Numbered from the stretch's first letter, positions 33,489 to 46,068 are shown. The stretch: 64,000 nucleotides of DNA from Hawksworthiomyces lignivorus (GCA_002917075.1 NTMA01000067.1:62001-126000), one strand, 5' to 3'. Made by a program: numbers and translations. Notes: generated by a model not told the origin, from the letters alone.

Positions 33489-34617
33489 ATGTCCTACGAT
33501 GGAGAGACTGCATATATTACAGGTACATGATTAGTCCTGGACCTGAAATTGTAGGGCTATTGCTAATAGGGATTTATCAGGTGGTGCAAGTGGTATTGGC
33601 CGCCTCGTAGCCACGGCCCTCGCTAGCAAAGGGTATGTCAATTTAATACGGCGATGAATGGAACAAAGTATATCAGTTTTGAAAAGAAAAATAGCTGAGA
33701 TTCAATTTCATGAAGAATAAAGGTCTTCATTGCTGATCGCAACTTCGAGGGTGCAAAGGACACTTCGAAAGAGCTGAATAAAAATGGTCAAGTTGCGTGG
33801 GCTGTAAGGATTCACGCGGAAGACTGGGACTCGCAATGTCTTGGGTTTGAAGCTGCCGTCGCGGAACTCGGCCGCATAGACTATGTATTTGCTGTCGCTG
33901 GCATATTCGAGCAATCGTGGCTACCAAATCGAATTGCATCTACCACCTTTGAAAAGCCCAATTTGGCACCCCTTGACGTCAATGGAAATGGCGCTCTCTT
34001 TACCTCCGCTTTGGCAATTCAACAGTTCCGCCGACAGGAGGTGGGTAAGCATGGGTTTCGTGGAAAAGGTATGTTTCATCATGAGGCACAGCTCAAACTC
34101 CCTCTATATTGTATAGTTCAAAGCTCATGTTTGTGAGTATAGTCGTGATTGTATCATCTGCGGCTGGCTTCTATAGCATTCCAGCCATGCCTATATATTG
34201 TGCATCAAAAAGGTAAGCTCACCAACTTCACATATGAGTTTCGCAGATCTCGGCTTCCTAACAGCACACAGTGTGATTATTGGTTTCGTTCGCTCCATGG
34301 GGAAACTTTTGATTGACGAAAATATTGCGCTAAATGCCATCTGTCCCGGTATTGTTAGGACCGCCATCTCCTCTGGGACATTTCATGACAAGGCGGAAGA
34401 AGAGGGCCTACTTGTTAGCCCTGAAGTTCTTACAGACGCGTTTGAGTCGCTACTTGGTACAGACGCAACACATGCTGAGACAGTAGAGGTCTTGCCAAAT
34501 GGGTATTTGATCAAAGGCCGTGCTGAATATACCAACGAAAGGAGCAAAGAGAGTGTTGAAATGACCTATGAGAGAACGCTGCAGGCTAGGGCGAAGGCCA
34601 AAGCTGAAACATCTTGA
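33489..34617 (+). CDS. Classical short-chain dehydrogenase/reductase 2, paralogue of SDR 1
   Basis: Exons 33489-33522, 33581-33632, 33716-34068, 34143-34212 and 34272-34617 give 284 residues. Four introns interrupt the same codons as in SDR 1, and the two proteins share ETAYITGGASGI, VFIADRN and ALAIQQFRRQ, so they arose by duplication. Here the Rossmann loop is the usual GASGIG and the catalytic residues lie in IYCASK. The acceptor at 33715 is AAG and was chosen because it alone keeps the frame. The NAG motif is again replaced (VAG). Probably NAD-dependent; the substrate is unknown. Confidence 0.87.
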
Positions 34618-35331
34618 TTTCTTCTAGCGGATGAATACGGGTCTGTTAGAAGTAGCGTATTAGCTTACCTATATATCGAATGGTTAGATAGAATGGTGTC
34701 TAGACCGTACACTTTAAGGGGCCGTTGCACGAAAACATCAATTCAGATTGCGTACATTTAAGTCTTCCACTGCGCTATATGCCGTTGCTCGTTGAGAGAA
34801 AATAGTCTTCATTTTTCTTCGATCACCATAATTGGAAATAGAACAACTAACTAATAGACAGATAATCACATTCTTTCTATATAGAGACCCCAATCTCATA
34901 ATGAGCAAAGGTCTCCGCAGAAGAATTACTATCAATGCCATCACGCCATTAATATCTTTATCTACTGACTTTCTTAGAATTTATTAAACTTGGAAATAAT
35001 GGAAGAATATCTCGATATAGTATCATTTTAAACTTGAGTTTTCTATCATTCTGACACAGATTGAAAATAGTGTTGAAACTTGTTAATGGTACTGTGGAAG
35101 CTACACTCTCTAAGAACCACAAATTACATTAGTAATTAATTATACCCTGTTACGAAAGTATATCGCGATGATATATATAAGCCGGTTATTCTGCAAGTCA
35201 CATCTACATCCTCTAATGGACCAATAACTGGAATGTACCCATCTGTAGTCTATTGAGGTAAAAAGCTAGGGTACGTTGTTGGCTATAAATTACTAACTAC
35301 ACAACTATCACACTGTTCTCTGGTCTCAAAA
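34618..35331. other. Convergent AT-rich gap
   Basis: About 0.7 kb between the 3' ends of SDR 2 and kinase 2. Very AT-rich; no gene or repeat recognised. Confidence 0.6.
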
Positions 35332-36594
35332 CTAGAAGTCGAACGCATCAAGAGCATTATGATCATCTATAAGTGCACAAATGCGACTAATGAAGTCTCT
35401 GGAAGCAAGCTCAGGTTGCATGTCCGGCATATTCTCAGATGGGGTAAGTGTAAGCGTCCAGTAGGCAAGTGCACCAAGGGACTGGCGTCGAAGCTCGAGC
35501 CATGCTTCCTCCACCGTCGTCTTGGGACCACCTGCCTTTTCAAATTCTAAAACGTAGAGCTCAACCATCTCATTCTCCCAGAGACGACGGTTGTTGGTGG
35601 GAACAGCGGTGCCCATGACGTAGGCAAGATCTCGAGACCAGTGGCCTCTCGCCATAGCTTGCCAGTCAGTGAGGCCCATTCGACCCTGAGGCGTTATATA
35701 CCAGTTTCCTGTTATAATTGTATAACGTTAGTACTTTGTATGTACAACGAGATTTGGGTCTGTTGCTATAGGTCATCATGGGTATTGTGGGTGGAGAAAG
35801 GTCCTACCGAGATGGACATCTCCATGAACAACAGTCTGTGGCAAAGAAGCATTGCGCTCGACTGATTTAAGAGTAGCAGGCCATATCTCTGACTCTCTTG
35901 CAAACAGCCTCGGAGATATACCACTCTTGGCTTCTGTAAAACCGTTGCGACAAGCCTGTTCGGCACCTACATTGATCAAGTTCTGGAATCGATCCTTATA
36001 CTGTAACAGCCGCCCAAAGAAAGGCTCCTCAGATTCGTAAAACTTCCCGTGCAGCTTCGCAAGAATCTGGATCTGCTCGGCAAATTGAGCCTTTGTCAGG
36101 TTCGTCTTGTGAGTGCAAAAATGCGTGCTAGTGCCCATATCACGCAACATGATTATGGCAGCCCATGACTTAGGGTCATAATCAGCAAAGTATGCTAACG
36201 GCGCCTCAATGTCGAGAAGAGGGCGAATTTCTTTGTAGAAGCAGATCTCGCTGTAGGTGCCCCCAATTGACAATATGATGCGATTGTTCACAGAATGGGC
36301 TGCCTTGCAGAATACAGAGGTTGGGAACATGTCTGCATCAACGCCATCCCACTCTATTTCAATTCGGCGCCGGTTGGAAGATCCATTGTCTTCCGGGCCG
36401 AGTTTAAAGTTCTTGGCGACAACAGTCTTAGAATTCGGGGCTAGGGTGGCGGTCAGCCATTCCAATGTGATGGCATCGTAAGATATTGGTATATCTCCGT
36501 ATTTAAGAGGGACGGGGGGATTCTTGGCCTCTTCTTCGTAATACCGCCGTATGTAATCGACAGTATCGCTTTGGAATCCGCCAATATGAGGCAT
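35332..36594 (-). CDS. APH/ecdysteroid-kinase-like phosphotransferase 2
   Basis: A second APH-fold kinase, 387 residues from exons 36594-35808 and 35708-35332. The intron splits the catalytic loop, which reads HGDVHLGN after splicing (His257, Asp259, His261, Asn264); the metal Asp277 is in LTDWQ. The N-lobe and overall pattern differ from the ACAD10-type kinase at 10045, and it looks closer to the CHK/ecdysteroid-kinase-like group. No PTS1 or presequence is seen. It could phosphorylate a hydroxylated intermediate, possibly another hydroxyacyl-CoA or an alcohol. A fragment of a second copy lies near 38.95 kb. Confidence 0.88.
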
Positions 36595-36884
36595 GTTCGC
36601 TTGGTTTTAACTCTAAAATCTTGTAATGGATAACAAGGACTTGAGAAATATATTTTTCTTGGTACCTATTTAATGGGTGTATGCTTCAGCCGTTAATTTT
36701 ATCTTAAAAGTATGTGAAATTAGGATAATTCTGGCATATTATACAGTTCAGTTGCCTGCATGATTTTAGAGTGTCTATATCTTGCACATTGAAGCGCCAC
36801 ACATCTTCAATTACTTCGGATATTAGCTCGGCATATTTGTTTGACAAAATAACCGCTACATTTACTATTTCCATTAAGCTAATG

Positions 36885-36890
36885 CCTCGG
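36885..36890. promoter_or_regulatory. CCTCGG upstream of kinase 2
   Basis: Single CCTCGG 291 bases before the kinase 2 start, in the divergent spacer shared with the dead transporter gene. The rest of 36595-37151 shows no gene. Confidence 0.45.
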
Positions 36891-37151
36891 TCATCATTCT
36901 CTGTTAAACGAAAAGTCGTTATTCCATCAACCGGATACAATCAGTGAGTTAGATTCAGAAGATCTTGTCCCATCTGCATACCTTCTGTTTTAGAGAAATA
37001 AATGAAGAGATGCATTTTTTATTCACATATAAACCGAGTCAATACCCAGTTCTCATGGTACAATGCCCCAACCACCATATTTTGCAAACACCCCTTAAAC
37101 CAGAACCTTTCGCTTCTAGTTGCATTATGTCTTTTCGCCAACGGCCCAAAT

Positions 37152-38211
37152 ATGTCTGCATCCTTGGAGAAGATAGATATATTGACTCTCGAAATTGACC
37201 TTCTAGACTGTGGAGAGCCGGGAATTGAGAATGTCGATTCGGCCGCTGTCGAGCCGGTGAAGCGAACCGAGACCATAAAGAAGATTTATCTTATTGTGCT
37301 TCCTATTATGATCATCTTACTGGCATTTTGTTTCATCGACCGTGCAAACACCGGCCTTGCTATGGAGGTAGACATGGGGACCGAGCTACAATTTAAGAGC
37401 CATAGTTACTCTGTGGCTCTGCTCGTCCTTTTTCCCTGATATGCCTTGTGTATTCTTCCAAGTTACTATGTCTTTCCCAAGACCCCCGTTCCATACTGGT
37501 GAACAGCACTACCCATTGCTTTCAGAATTTTTACTCTAGCGAGTGGCCGCGTTCGTAATTTTAGCAGCCCTATAGCCATGCGTACACTACTCAGCATGTG
37601 AGAAGCCGGGCTCATTATACAATGTCAAATGTCAACTAAAATCTTGAACAGCATCTACGAACGGTAACCCATACGGTGAGTTCATGGTATCCACGCTATT
37701 ATTTTGGGAAGCGACTAGCTGTGGTTGGTGCTGGCGCGTCTTTGATTTCTACCCTCTCTGGGGTGTTAGAATGGACTTTTTCTCGGATCCAAAGTCCAAA
37801 CTATTCTGAATGGCGTCATATATTCATCCTTGAAGGCACCACCACTGCCGTCGCAGCACTATGCGCTTTTTGAGTACCTTGGCTTGTTCTTTTGTCTTGG
37901 CGCATCTATCGTAAATGGTCATCTGAATATTGTCTACGCTCAGAACAACGCCCCAACTAGCGTTAAACAAAGTATGAGCACAAGCATACAGTTTCCCCTC
38001 GGTGTAACAGAAGAAATCATAGGATCTACCGTTTTTAGGTCACTGGACGCCTCAACATATACCCTGAGCGTCCTAGTGGTTCTTTGCAGTTCCGCGGCTC
38101 TCATTGCCACCTATAGGCTGCTCAATGTGTACTTCCAGCGGGTGAACGGACTTCGAAATAAGACGGGCGTTATCATCGAGGACCAACAAAGATTTTTATA
38201 TACTGAGAACG
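37152..38211 (+). pseudogene. Dead DAL5/ACS-family MFS transporter
   Basis: The first part encodes an acidic N-terminus, then KKIYLIVLPIMIILLAFCFIDRANTGLAM, which is the first helix and DRxNxG motif of anion:cation symporters, written here only to mark the family. In-frame stops follow near 37438 and 37498, and the frame changes at least twice more. Pieces resembling the RWHIFILEGTTT and QRPN blocks survive further on. The similarity ends where the dispersed repeat copy B begins. It was probably an organic-acid uptake protein for the cluster. Confidence 0.85.
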
Positions 38212-38215
38212 AGGC

Positions 38216-38680
38216 GGGCTGACCCCTCGACTCTACCTAACCACCAAGACTTCCATGACACAACTGAACTCCCTGCGCAGCTTCGTAGAGGCTGATCAGA
38301 GAGGTGCTTAACCTTCCTTCTCCAGGGAGTGCAAGAAATCGCTTCCTTTGCTGCATGGTTGGCTAGGTTATGTGCTGTGACTGTAGTAGCCTTAGGGCTA
38401 GGTCGGCCTTTGGCCTCCGGCCAGAGGCCTTTTTCAAATCTCGACCAATTCGCAACCAATTGACTTCGTTTTTGTTCTCACGAATAGCCTCAACTCTGAT
38501 CGGAAGCAATATCTGTTCGGAAAGTCTGTATTTAGGTGCCTGCCTAATCTATTTCGTGAAAGGAGCAAAAAGTCTGCATCCCCTTTTGTATGCCCCAGGG
38601 CGGTGAGAGATGGCAGAATAGCTCTAGAGAGCAAAATCCTCCACCTCTTCGCAGGGGTTCCCCATCGCTACGACTTAATA
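38216..38680 (-). repeat. Dispersed ~450-bp repeat, copy B
   Basis: Reverse-orientation match of 21763-22210. It abuts the 3' end of the dead transporter. Confidence 0.8.
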
Positions 38681-38939
38681 CCCCGTAAATACTCGAATGA
38701 TCATGGCTTATGAGTGATTATTTGTTGAGTGTCCACTTGTCTCTGGCTCAAGTGAAATATCCCATATTCTCACGCGATAGCTATTGAAGACAGTTTAGCT
38801 TCAGTTCAGAATACTTTGCAAAGATTTGCACCTCAAATTCTCATATCCTTCCCGGAGAAGTAATCACAGAGATCCCAGAATCTTAAAGCTCAATTTAGGT
38901 GTGTGGACATGCTGCAAAGAGTTAATGAATGGGTCAATT

Positions 38940-39010
38940 GTTGACGTACGTAGTCGGCGATATTGCTTTGAAATCCACCGATTGAGGCACTTCTATCCGT
39001 TCGGTTTTAT
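38940..39010 (-). pseudogene. N-terminal fragment of an APH-kinase 2 copy
   Basis: About 70 bases match the start of the kinase 2 gene (36540-36610) on the same strand. Read on the minus strand they encode a relic of the IGGFQSD-DYIR N-terminus with the start codon damaged. Similarity stops abruptly inside the coding region. Confidence 0.7.
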
Positions 39011-40022
39011 GACTAATGAATAATAAGGATGAAGCAACACACTATCAGTAATACCTGATGTCGATAAGTATACTAGTGGTCATAAATCACCGCGATGATA
39101 GAAATGAAAGGATGGCGCTGGTGAGATATATAATTACGGCAGTATATGCAGTTTTGGATCATATTGGAAAACCATCTTTGTCTAGATTTTATGGCTATGA
39201 GCTTGGCGTAGATCTTGCGCCAATTAACCGTCGGATGTATCTGTTGTATTAAGCAAAGGCCTCGGCGACTTTTCTATCATCTCTCTTTCACCAGAGGGAT
39301 GCTGTCAGTTGGAGTAAATGTGGCCATAGAATTGGATCCAGGTAATATTGCCCTAATGAGTGACTCATCCACGAACCTCGTCAGATCACCCTATGGTACA
39401 ACATCGAACCCCACTTTGGCCGGGTTCGATGAGGAGCCAAAGCAAAGAAACCCTTCTCGTTTCTCGTTATTCATATAAATGCCGCGTAGTTGCAGCTTAT
39501 TAGTTTGTTGGGATCGATACGCTGCTTGTGTGTGATGACTAATTGGGCTCCTGTGGATAGTACCTTGTGTTGTATGTTGTGTTCGTTCTCCGTATGGATC
39601 AGTCAGTAAACGCGCAGGATTCTAGTTTACTGACCTCCTATAATTAACTTCATATGCTGGGCTTCAATATGATGGATTATTTTTCTACTCGGCCCTTTTC
39701 TTGATAATGTGTATATTCTAATCAGACTGCCCTCCCCGAGTTTCCTTGATAAGCTCAGCGAATACCGACTATGTCCCGCATAACCCGTACTATTTGTTTT
39801 CATAGCTGCCCATTGTAAGCCCCCGAGCTCTATTGAACCTTCTATCTTATTTGGCTTCACACAAATATTACTATATTCCTATAGGAAACTCTCTGCATAC
39901 TTCCGATATCATGTGAGCAAATCCTGGTAGGATTTGAATAGTTGATAGTTTGATCAACTTGGAGAAGAAAATGTTAACTTGCACTAAACGGGATTTCTGT
40001 TTTCCACTGACTTCAAGGGTGA
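39011..40022. other. Unresolved stretch
   Basis: Two short plus-strand frames (about 39058-39252 and 39215-39478) have no motif I recognise. One CCTCGG is at 39260. It may be further relic coding DNA. Confidence 0.4.
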
Positions 40023-42201
40023 TCACGTCCAGTTCGTAGCCCAGTCGAATGTATCTAACAATTCGAGAGAGGAGAAGATACCGCAGTCTATCGCTCTTTG
40101 TGATCCACTAATAAATTGGCAATGGTCTTGCGATCCTAAACTTTCACCCGTTTGGTTCACATTCAAAATCTGTTGAAGAACTTGGTGAATAAGGTGTTCA
40201 GCGCGCGCGCAAAGAGTCGCGTTAGCTGATTCTGCCTTGATCGAACCGAGAAATCCGTGTAAAAAACTTAATTGAATGACAACATCTGATTTTTGTGGGT
40301 AAGATTGTGATGAATGTAGGAATGAGAAGGGCGTTAAAAGTTCCCTACACAATAATCCGGCAGCCGGGCACACATAACCCACCAGCATCCATCCAAGCGA
40401 GTATCGTAATGTTCTTATGCTGTTGCTCTTAATCCACATATCATGTGCTACACAAAGTGTTTCGTGACACGTTTCTATAAGAGATATACTATCTGCGTTG
40501 TCGACTCGGGTTTTGGTCAGGATACGTTTAATGAGAAATAAGTTTTGGAGATGCTCCAGCTGAGTCAAGATCCGGGCAAAAATGGTTTTTGTGTCTAGAT
40601 TTGTGTTGGCAGGATCTCCAGCTCGATAGGCCAAAGAGACCGGAAAGGATTCGTAGATGCGAAGCTGACGCTCTTGAAGTTGCCTAACATATTGTCAGTT
40701 TGCGAAGAGAATATTTGACCAGGCATAAATACGCAATGCGCAACTTACAACAGATGATCTATGTGTACATTTTGGTCAACGCCCAACACTAGCTGCAAGA
40801 TCTCTTCTTTAATGTATGCCATCATCGTCCTAGCTCTTAAGACAGTGGCGGAATGAAGTCCGCCATATGTGTTCCAACCGTTTTGATCGATTTGATCAGG
40901 AGGGATTGAATCCAAATCCAAAGAGTCCAAGAGCACCTGGTCGCTTATATCAAGAGGCAGAGAAACCGAGCAATATCTGCCACTCAGAAGTGGGGGGCGA
41001 CCTGAAAATACCGCTGCAACTTTGTCTAAAGTGAAAAGGTGACAAAAGAGGCGCCGCCGTATTTGAGAATATAGAAATGTCCTTGGCTTTACGTTAGCGG
41101 CGCGATCAATGTGAATTCCTAATTTAGTCGCTACAGAAACTGCATCAGCAAGCGCTGAATTTGAGGTGAGACCTGTATAATTATTAGCTGATTACAGCCA
41201 GGTGTGATTCGAGAATTATATATCTTACTGGCGTCACCGTGAAGAATGCTGGTCAGATGTGTGTATTTGATCAGAAGATATAAGATGATGGTGTTGCCAG
41301 ATTTTTGCCAGCGGCTTAATCGTAGACAAGACTCGACGCATTTCACATAGCTATGGAACCGGACGTTGGCGTCATCTCGAGGATGCACTATCCCATTGTC
41401 ATTGTTCATCTTTTGGACTGTTCTCACCGCCCACAAGGCAAACAAGATTCCAATGCTTTCCCAGCGGAGATTGAGTCCTGAAAATGACGAAAGCCAACCT
41501 TGGTTACTTTTGTGTGTCTCTTCTAGTTGACAGTTCGCCTGGTCGCAGATTCTGCATGCCATTTGCTTGACAGCATTCTCTAACCTCGGTTCACCAAGCT
41601 GGGCTCCATATGCTAACCACATTGACTCACATATGTGAATAGCAGCAGAAGGTAGCCAGCTATCGACTGGGCTAGTGTTGCCATCCAAGAGCGCCTTGCA
41701 TTCATCGAAATTTGGAATGCAGTACAACACTTCGATGCCCGTTTCTACATTGTGATCACTGACAGAAACATGCTTAGGTGCTTCAAAGTGACTGGAATAA
41801 ATCCCTACCCCTAGGAGCTCCGCGGCATCCCTAGACTGGGTCGCCACGGGTACAAGTAGATCTTTGGCTTCCTGCACAAAAGCAGATGCACTGGTTGGTC
41901 CCATGTATCCCAAGTCATTTCCATTTGTTGCTGCAGGGTTAGAGGGTGGCAATAAGAGTTTTGAGCGTCGCATCGGACGAAACGGACTATTCGGCGCTGC
42001 TAGCGCTCTGCTCGTAGCAGACTTTGCTTGCGTATAAATGCATGCAGACGATGCATTGCTCATCACACATCGGTCGCATACCGGAAATTTGTGATCGCAT
42101 GCAACTTTCCGCCGCCGACAAGGCTCGCAAGCTCGAGGACGGCCGTTCCTTGTCACAGCTGGGGCCACACGAGAGCTTGTGTTGTGCAATCTTTTTTCCA
42201 T
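40023..42201 (-). CDS. Zn2Cys6 transcription factor, candidate cluster regulator
   Basis: A fungal binuclear-zinc regulator of 685 residues from exons 42201-41229, 41172-40749 and 40683-40023. The zinc cluster is C25-x2-C28-x6-C35-x6-C42-x2-C45-x8-C54, with the basic RRRK after C28. The second exon encodes the Fungal_trans core: RRRLFCHLF followed by a GRPPLLSGRYCSVSLP-type segment. It is divergent from the DHA1 transporter across 0.86 kb that has no CCTCGG site, so it is probably not itself under the same hexamer. It is the only intact regulator here and the obvious candidate for pathway-specific control; its binding site is unknown. Confidence 0.92.
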
Positions 42202-43064
42202 TGTACTTCTAAGGATCTACCACGTAGCCGTGGTTGCCATAGATGAGAACAAAATTGAATTGAAGCCGAAAAAATTCCTACATAGTTTGTATGGTCTGAA
42301 GATATCGATTATCTCTTGTGCGGATTAATAATGTGATGATTAACAGACTGACCACGGTATTGACTATGTAGCATACAATTAGTCATTGACAAGCTCTCTA
42401 AATGCAGTTTGTGCGCTAATAAGTGAAAGGCTAATTGGCTTAAGTTTTCACGCTCTCTTACCAGGTGTATGACGCGCTCATTTCTATGGGAATCTTTGCT
42501 AACGGTCGGTATTTCTCATAGATGCTAATATCCTTGAACAGCATAGTGTTGGTCGTGATCAAAATGGCCCAAATAGATAGAGAGATAGAAAGGAGGGGTT
42601 GGGATGGATCATATCGGCTTTCATCTCTTTTTTGAACTGATGCCGCAAGCGGAGGTCCGAGCGCCGAGCGCCGAGCGCCATTTCGGTATCTTGACCTTAG
42701 GATCTATGATATATATCACGGAGTCAATAATGCCAAGAATGCATAGCTGGTTTGGTAAGACTAATTTTTGGGTCTTCGTAGGCTTCGTGTTCCGGATCTT
42801 AAATAGGCAGCTGTTTTCGTCAGCAAACGACAATAGCTACTTTCACTTCTCAGATGGAGTGTACAGGGATAAACCAAATCAAATATTTCAATGATTAAAT
42901 CATGTATATTGTGTATTTAAATGCTCCAGATACCCGCCATGTTTATGACTTGACTATTTCTTTACTGCAATATGCTCTGCTGTACCACTGTGCCTTACAT
43001 TACCTCAAAACAATATATCACTGTGTACAATACCTTTCATTTTTCACATCCGCACTCAATACCA
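42202..43064. promoter_or_regulatory. Divergent regulator/transporter promoter
   Basis: 0.86 kb without a gene. I find no CCTCGG here, unlike the other cluster promoters. A short GCGCCGAGC direct repeat is present near 42660-42680. Confidence 0.4.
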
Positions 43065-44718
43065 ATGTCATCACAACGTGAGAAATCTACGGCTGTTGTT
43101 GCAGAAAGCCAGAGAGCTTTTGATGCTCCAGCTTGCGCTTCAGCGGATCACGAGGTGAAAAATTAAACCCGCCCATTATTTAATTTGAAGCACGTTTGAG
43201 TGTTGAGTGCTTTGTATATTGGTATTTAAACTGATATAACCTCACAGGCAACTTGGGACAGTCATAATGATACTTCCAATCCATACAACTGGCCATCTCG
43301 TCGTAAGATAGCCCATGCTATCATCTACTCTGCAAGTCAACTCATCACCACTATGTCCGCTAGCATGATTGCCCCAGCGCTCAACCAAGTTTTGAACGAT
43401 CTCCGAATCAACGAATCTACTGGTCAGATTGCTTTCTCTGTCTTTTTTTTGGGTCTTGGGTTTGCCCCATTCCTCGTCGCTCCCCTAGCGGAGGTGTATG
43501 GCAGAAAACCAGTCTGGATTGCTGGAAATATCTGGTATATTCTGTGGAATTCGCTCTGTCCATTAGGCTTCTCTCCGGCTCTCATGGTGACTGGCAGATT
43601 TTTATCTGCTTCTGGCGCAAGTGTTGGAGTTACAGTAAGATTCTTACCATTACATCCTCCTAAAATTTCTCTGATGTATTCTAAGTCCCGCCTCTCAGTT
43701 GACAAATCCTGTCATGGCGGACATGTACTCGGCAAAGGACAGAGGTAAATCCATAGCTGTCGCCAGTTTACTACCATATTTGGGTCCAGCTCTAGGTCCT
43801 ATCATAGGTGGCGTCGCTGCCCAACACCTATGGTGGCCTTGGTTGTTCTGGATTTTATCCTTGGTTGATACCTTCTTTTTGGCCCTAGGTTTTTTCATAC
43901 TTCACGAGACTTACGCGCCCGTGTTGCTTGCCCGCAAGGCTAAGATATATGCGAGAGAAGTTGTTGTTGCAAAGAACAAAAAACGGAACCTGTTGCAAAT
44001 GGGGAAACAATTTTTTTGCGAATTACTATTTCGCATGAGGCCCGTTATCTTACGACCTATTCAATTAATGGTATTTCGACCAGTTATTCAAATTGTTGCC
44101 TTATCTATGGCTGTCCAATTCGGTATATACACTCTTGCACTGTCAACATTTGCGTCTCTCTGGATTACGAAGTATGGAGAATCTGAGACCTCTGCTAGCC
44201 TCCACTATATTTCCATCGCACTTGGGGCCTATTTATGCGCGCAATGTGGTAGTCGGCTGATGGACTATATGTGGCGCCTCAAAGTAGGCAGGTTTCCGAA
44301 TAGAGAGCCAGCACCGGAATATCGTATGCCATATGTTCTTTTAGGACTATTACCGCTAGTTTCTGGTCTCCTTTGGTACGCGTGGGCTGCAGAGATGAAG
44401 TCTAACTGGATAATTGTTGACTTCGGCATCTTCTTCTTCACGTGTGGCGGATTTATGTTCTCGCAGGGCCTGTTGGCGTATCTTGTTGACGAATTCGGAA
44501 GCAATCAAGCCGCAAGTGCTAGTGCTGCTACACGGTTGTTAACATATGTTCTTGGATTTATATTTCCAATTTTTGCTCCAGAGCTCTATGTAAAGCTTGG
44601 TTATGGATGGGGAAACAGCCTCTTGGCATTAGTATTCGTTGTAGTCAGTTTTCCTATTGTCGCATTACTTTTGTTCCGAGGAGAAAAAATCCGAACCATT
44701 GGCAGGAAGATAGAATAA
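43065..44718 (+). CDS. DHA1-type MFS transporter
   Basis: A 12-helix plasma-membrane transporter of 498 residues from exons 43065-43154, 43248-43634 and 43699-44718. It has the fungal DHA1 hallmarks: an NPYNWP motif before helix 1, the loop-2/3 motif APLAEVYGRKP, the helix-4 GRFLSASGAS segment and GPALGPIIGG in helix 5. Members export drugs and toxic compounds or, less often, take up nutrients. Being divergent from the regulator, it may give tolerance to a toxic, lipophilic substrate such as a terpenoid. It is the only intact transporter of the plasma-membrane type in the window. Confidence 0.93.
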
Positions 44719-46068
44719 GAGGATCAAGGCAAACTAAAGATAATAACAGAGTCTTTAGATATGTGTAATAACTTCAACTCTATTTGTTTAAAAAATTGAA
44801 CACATTGGCTCAAAATCGTACGCTTATTTCCTATAGTTACACTTTTTTTGCATGCATTTCTTTTGCAACCACAATTATACAAGCACTACTGCTTTTTCAA
44901 CCTGACTTTAGCTCAATGGGAGATCTCTAAACGTTAAAAGACTGAGTTGTTACATCAATGCCCTAGAATATTTGAGACACGTTTGACTTCGCGAAGGTGA
45001 TGTAATATCTGGCATGCAGGTATAGTTTGCTCGCTCCTCTTTGTTTCTAACTTAAATCTGTTAGCGTCACACAGATTATGGCTCTGCTATGGTAGCATGG
45101 GAAGACGCACCTTTAAAATAAGCTGTGGTATAAACGGCAGAAGCATAACTGATAAAGAGGGAATACCAAATTACCAAAGTCGTGTTGTATACTAGACTGT
45201 CATACATATTAAATATTAGAGTTCTATGGTAACTGTATTTCTTTACGATCACTTTTCAGTGTTTAATGTAGTCTCATCTATACTACACTTATAAATCAAT
45301 AAAGTGATTATTCGAGTAAGAAAGAGGTCAAACTACATTAATATCAACGATGGCTGAACAGAGTCAAGGTAAAGCTAGAACTAACCATAAACCCGGTTGT
45401 TGATACAATCACTATATCAAAATAGAGCAGAGTGTCCTCATATGCTGGCTAACAATTGGTAAAGTATACCGAGAGGCTGTAAACAGGCTTTTCAGGCTCG
45501 ATTTGTGTACGAATTTATCTTATTTCTGCATAGACTCGGGTATCAGTATAATTGCTCCCGGCCAATGTATTCCCCGAAGACCGTCTGTCTCTTCATCTAC
45601 TTCTCCTTCTCTACAAGCCACTGTAGAGTTCTGGGTATAAGAGGAACCGAAATAGATAATTTTAATTCAAGATTAGTCAGACGCAAAAATGTTTTGGTGG
45701 AGTGTGTATCGTGCCTACTAGCGACAACACAAGTTTTCTTTTTTTCCTTTATCTTTTTTCTTTTTTTTTCTTCTTTTGGCATGTAACCTCCTCTTCTTTT
45801 GCCAGTGTTTACTGCCTAGTTGTGAGTTAATAGAACTTTGCGACGAGCAGAGTTCACGCTGCAGGTGGAGCTTACTTCTTTACTACTAGTTGTGCAAAAT
45901 AATAGAAGAAGAAAATGTAATAAAAAAAGTAAACTAATGAATCGAAGATATCGAAAAACACATACCGAATCGAACGTCTTGCGCGTATATCATCGGAGTA
46001 TTCGGTCAAAATTTGGCAATCAGCAAAATATTGTGGATGAAAAAAAGACGTAGGTGGTACCGGAGTAA
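44719..46068. other. AT-rich intergenic stretch
   Basis: About 1.3 kb with no recognised gene. A pyrimidine-rich run (TTTTTCTTTT-type) lies near 45735-45775. Confidence 0.5.

Noticed and set aside
39058..39478. Two short overlapping plus-strand frames
   Set aside because: No family recognised; next to pseudogene debris, so not called as genes.
42655..42680. Short GCGCCGAGC tandem as a regulatory array
   Set aside because: Only two to three units and not the CCGAGG hexamer; too little to call.
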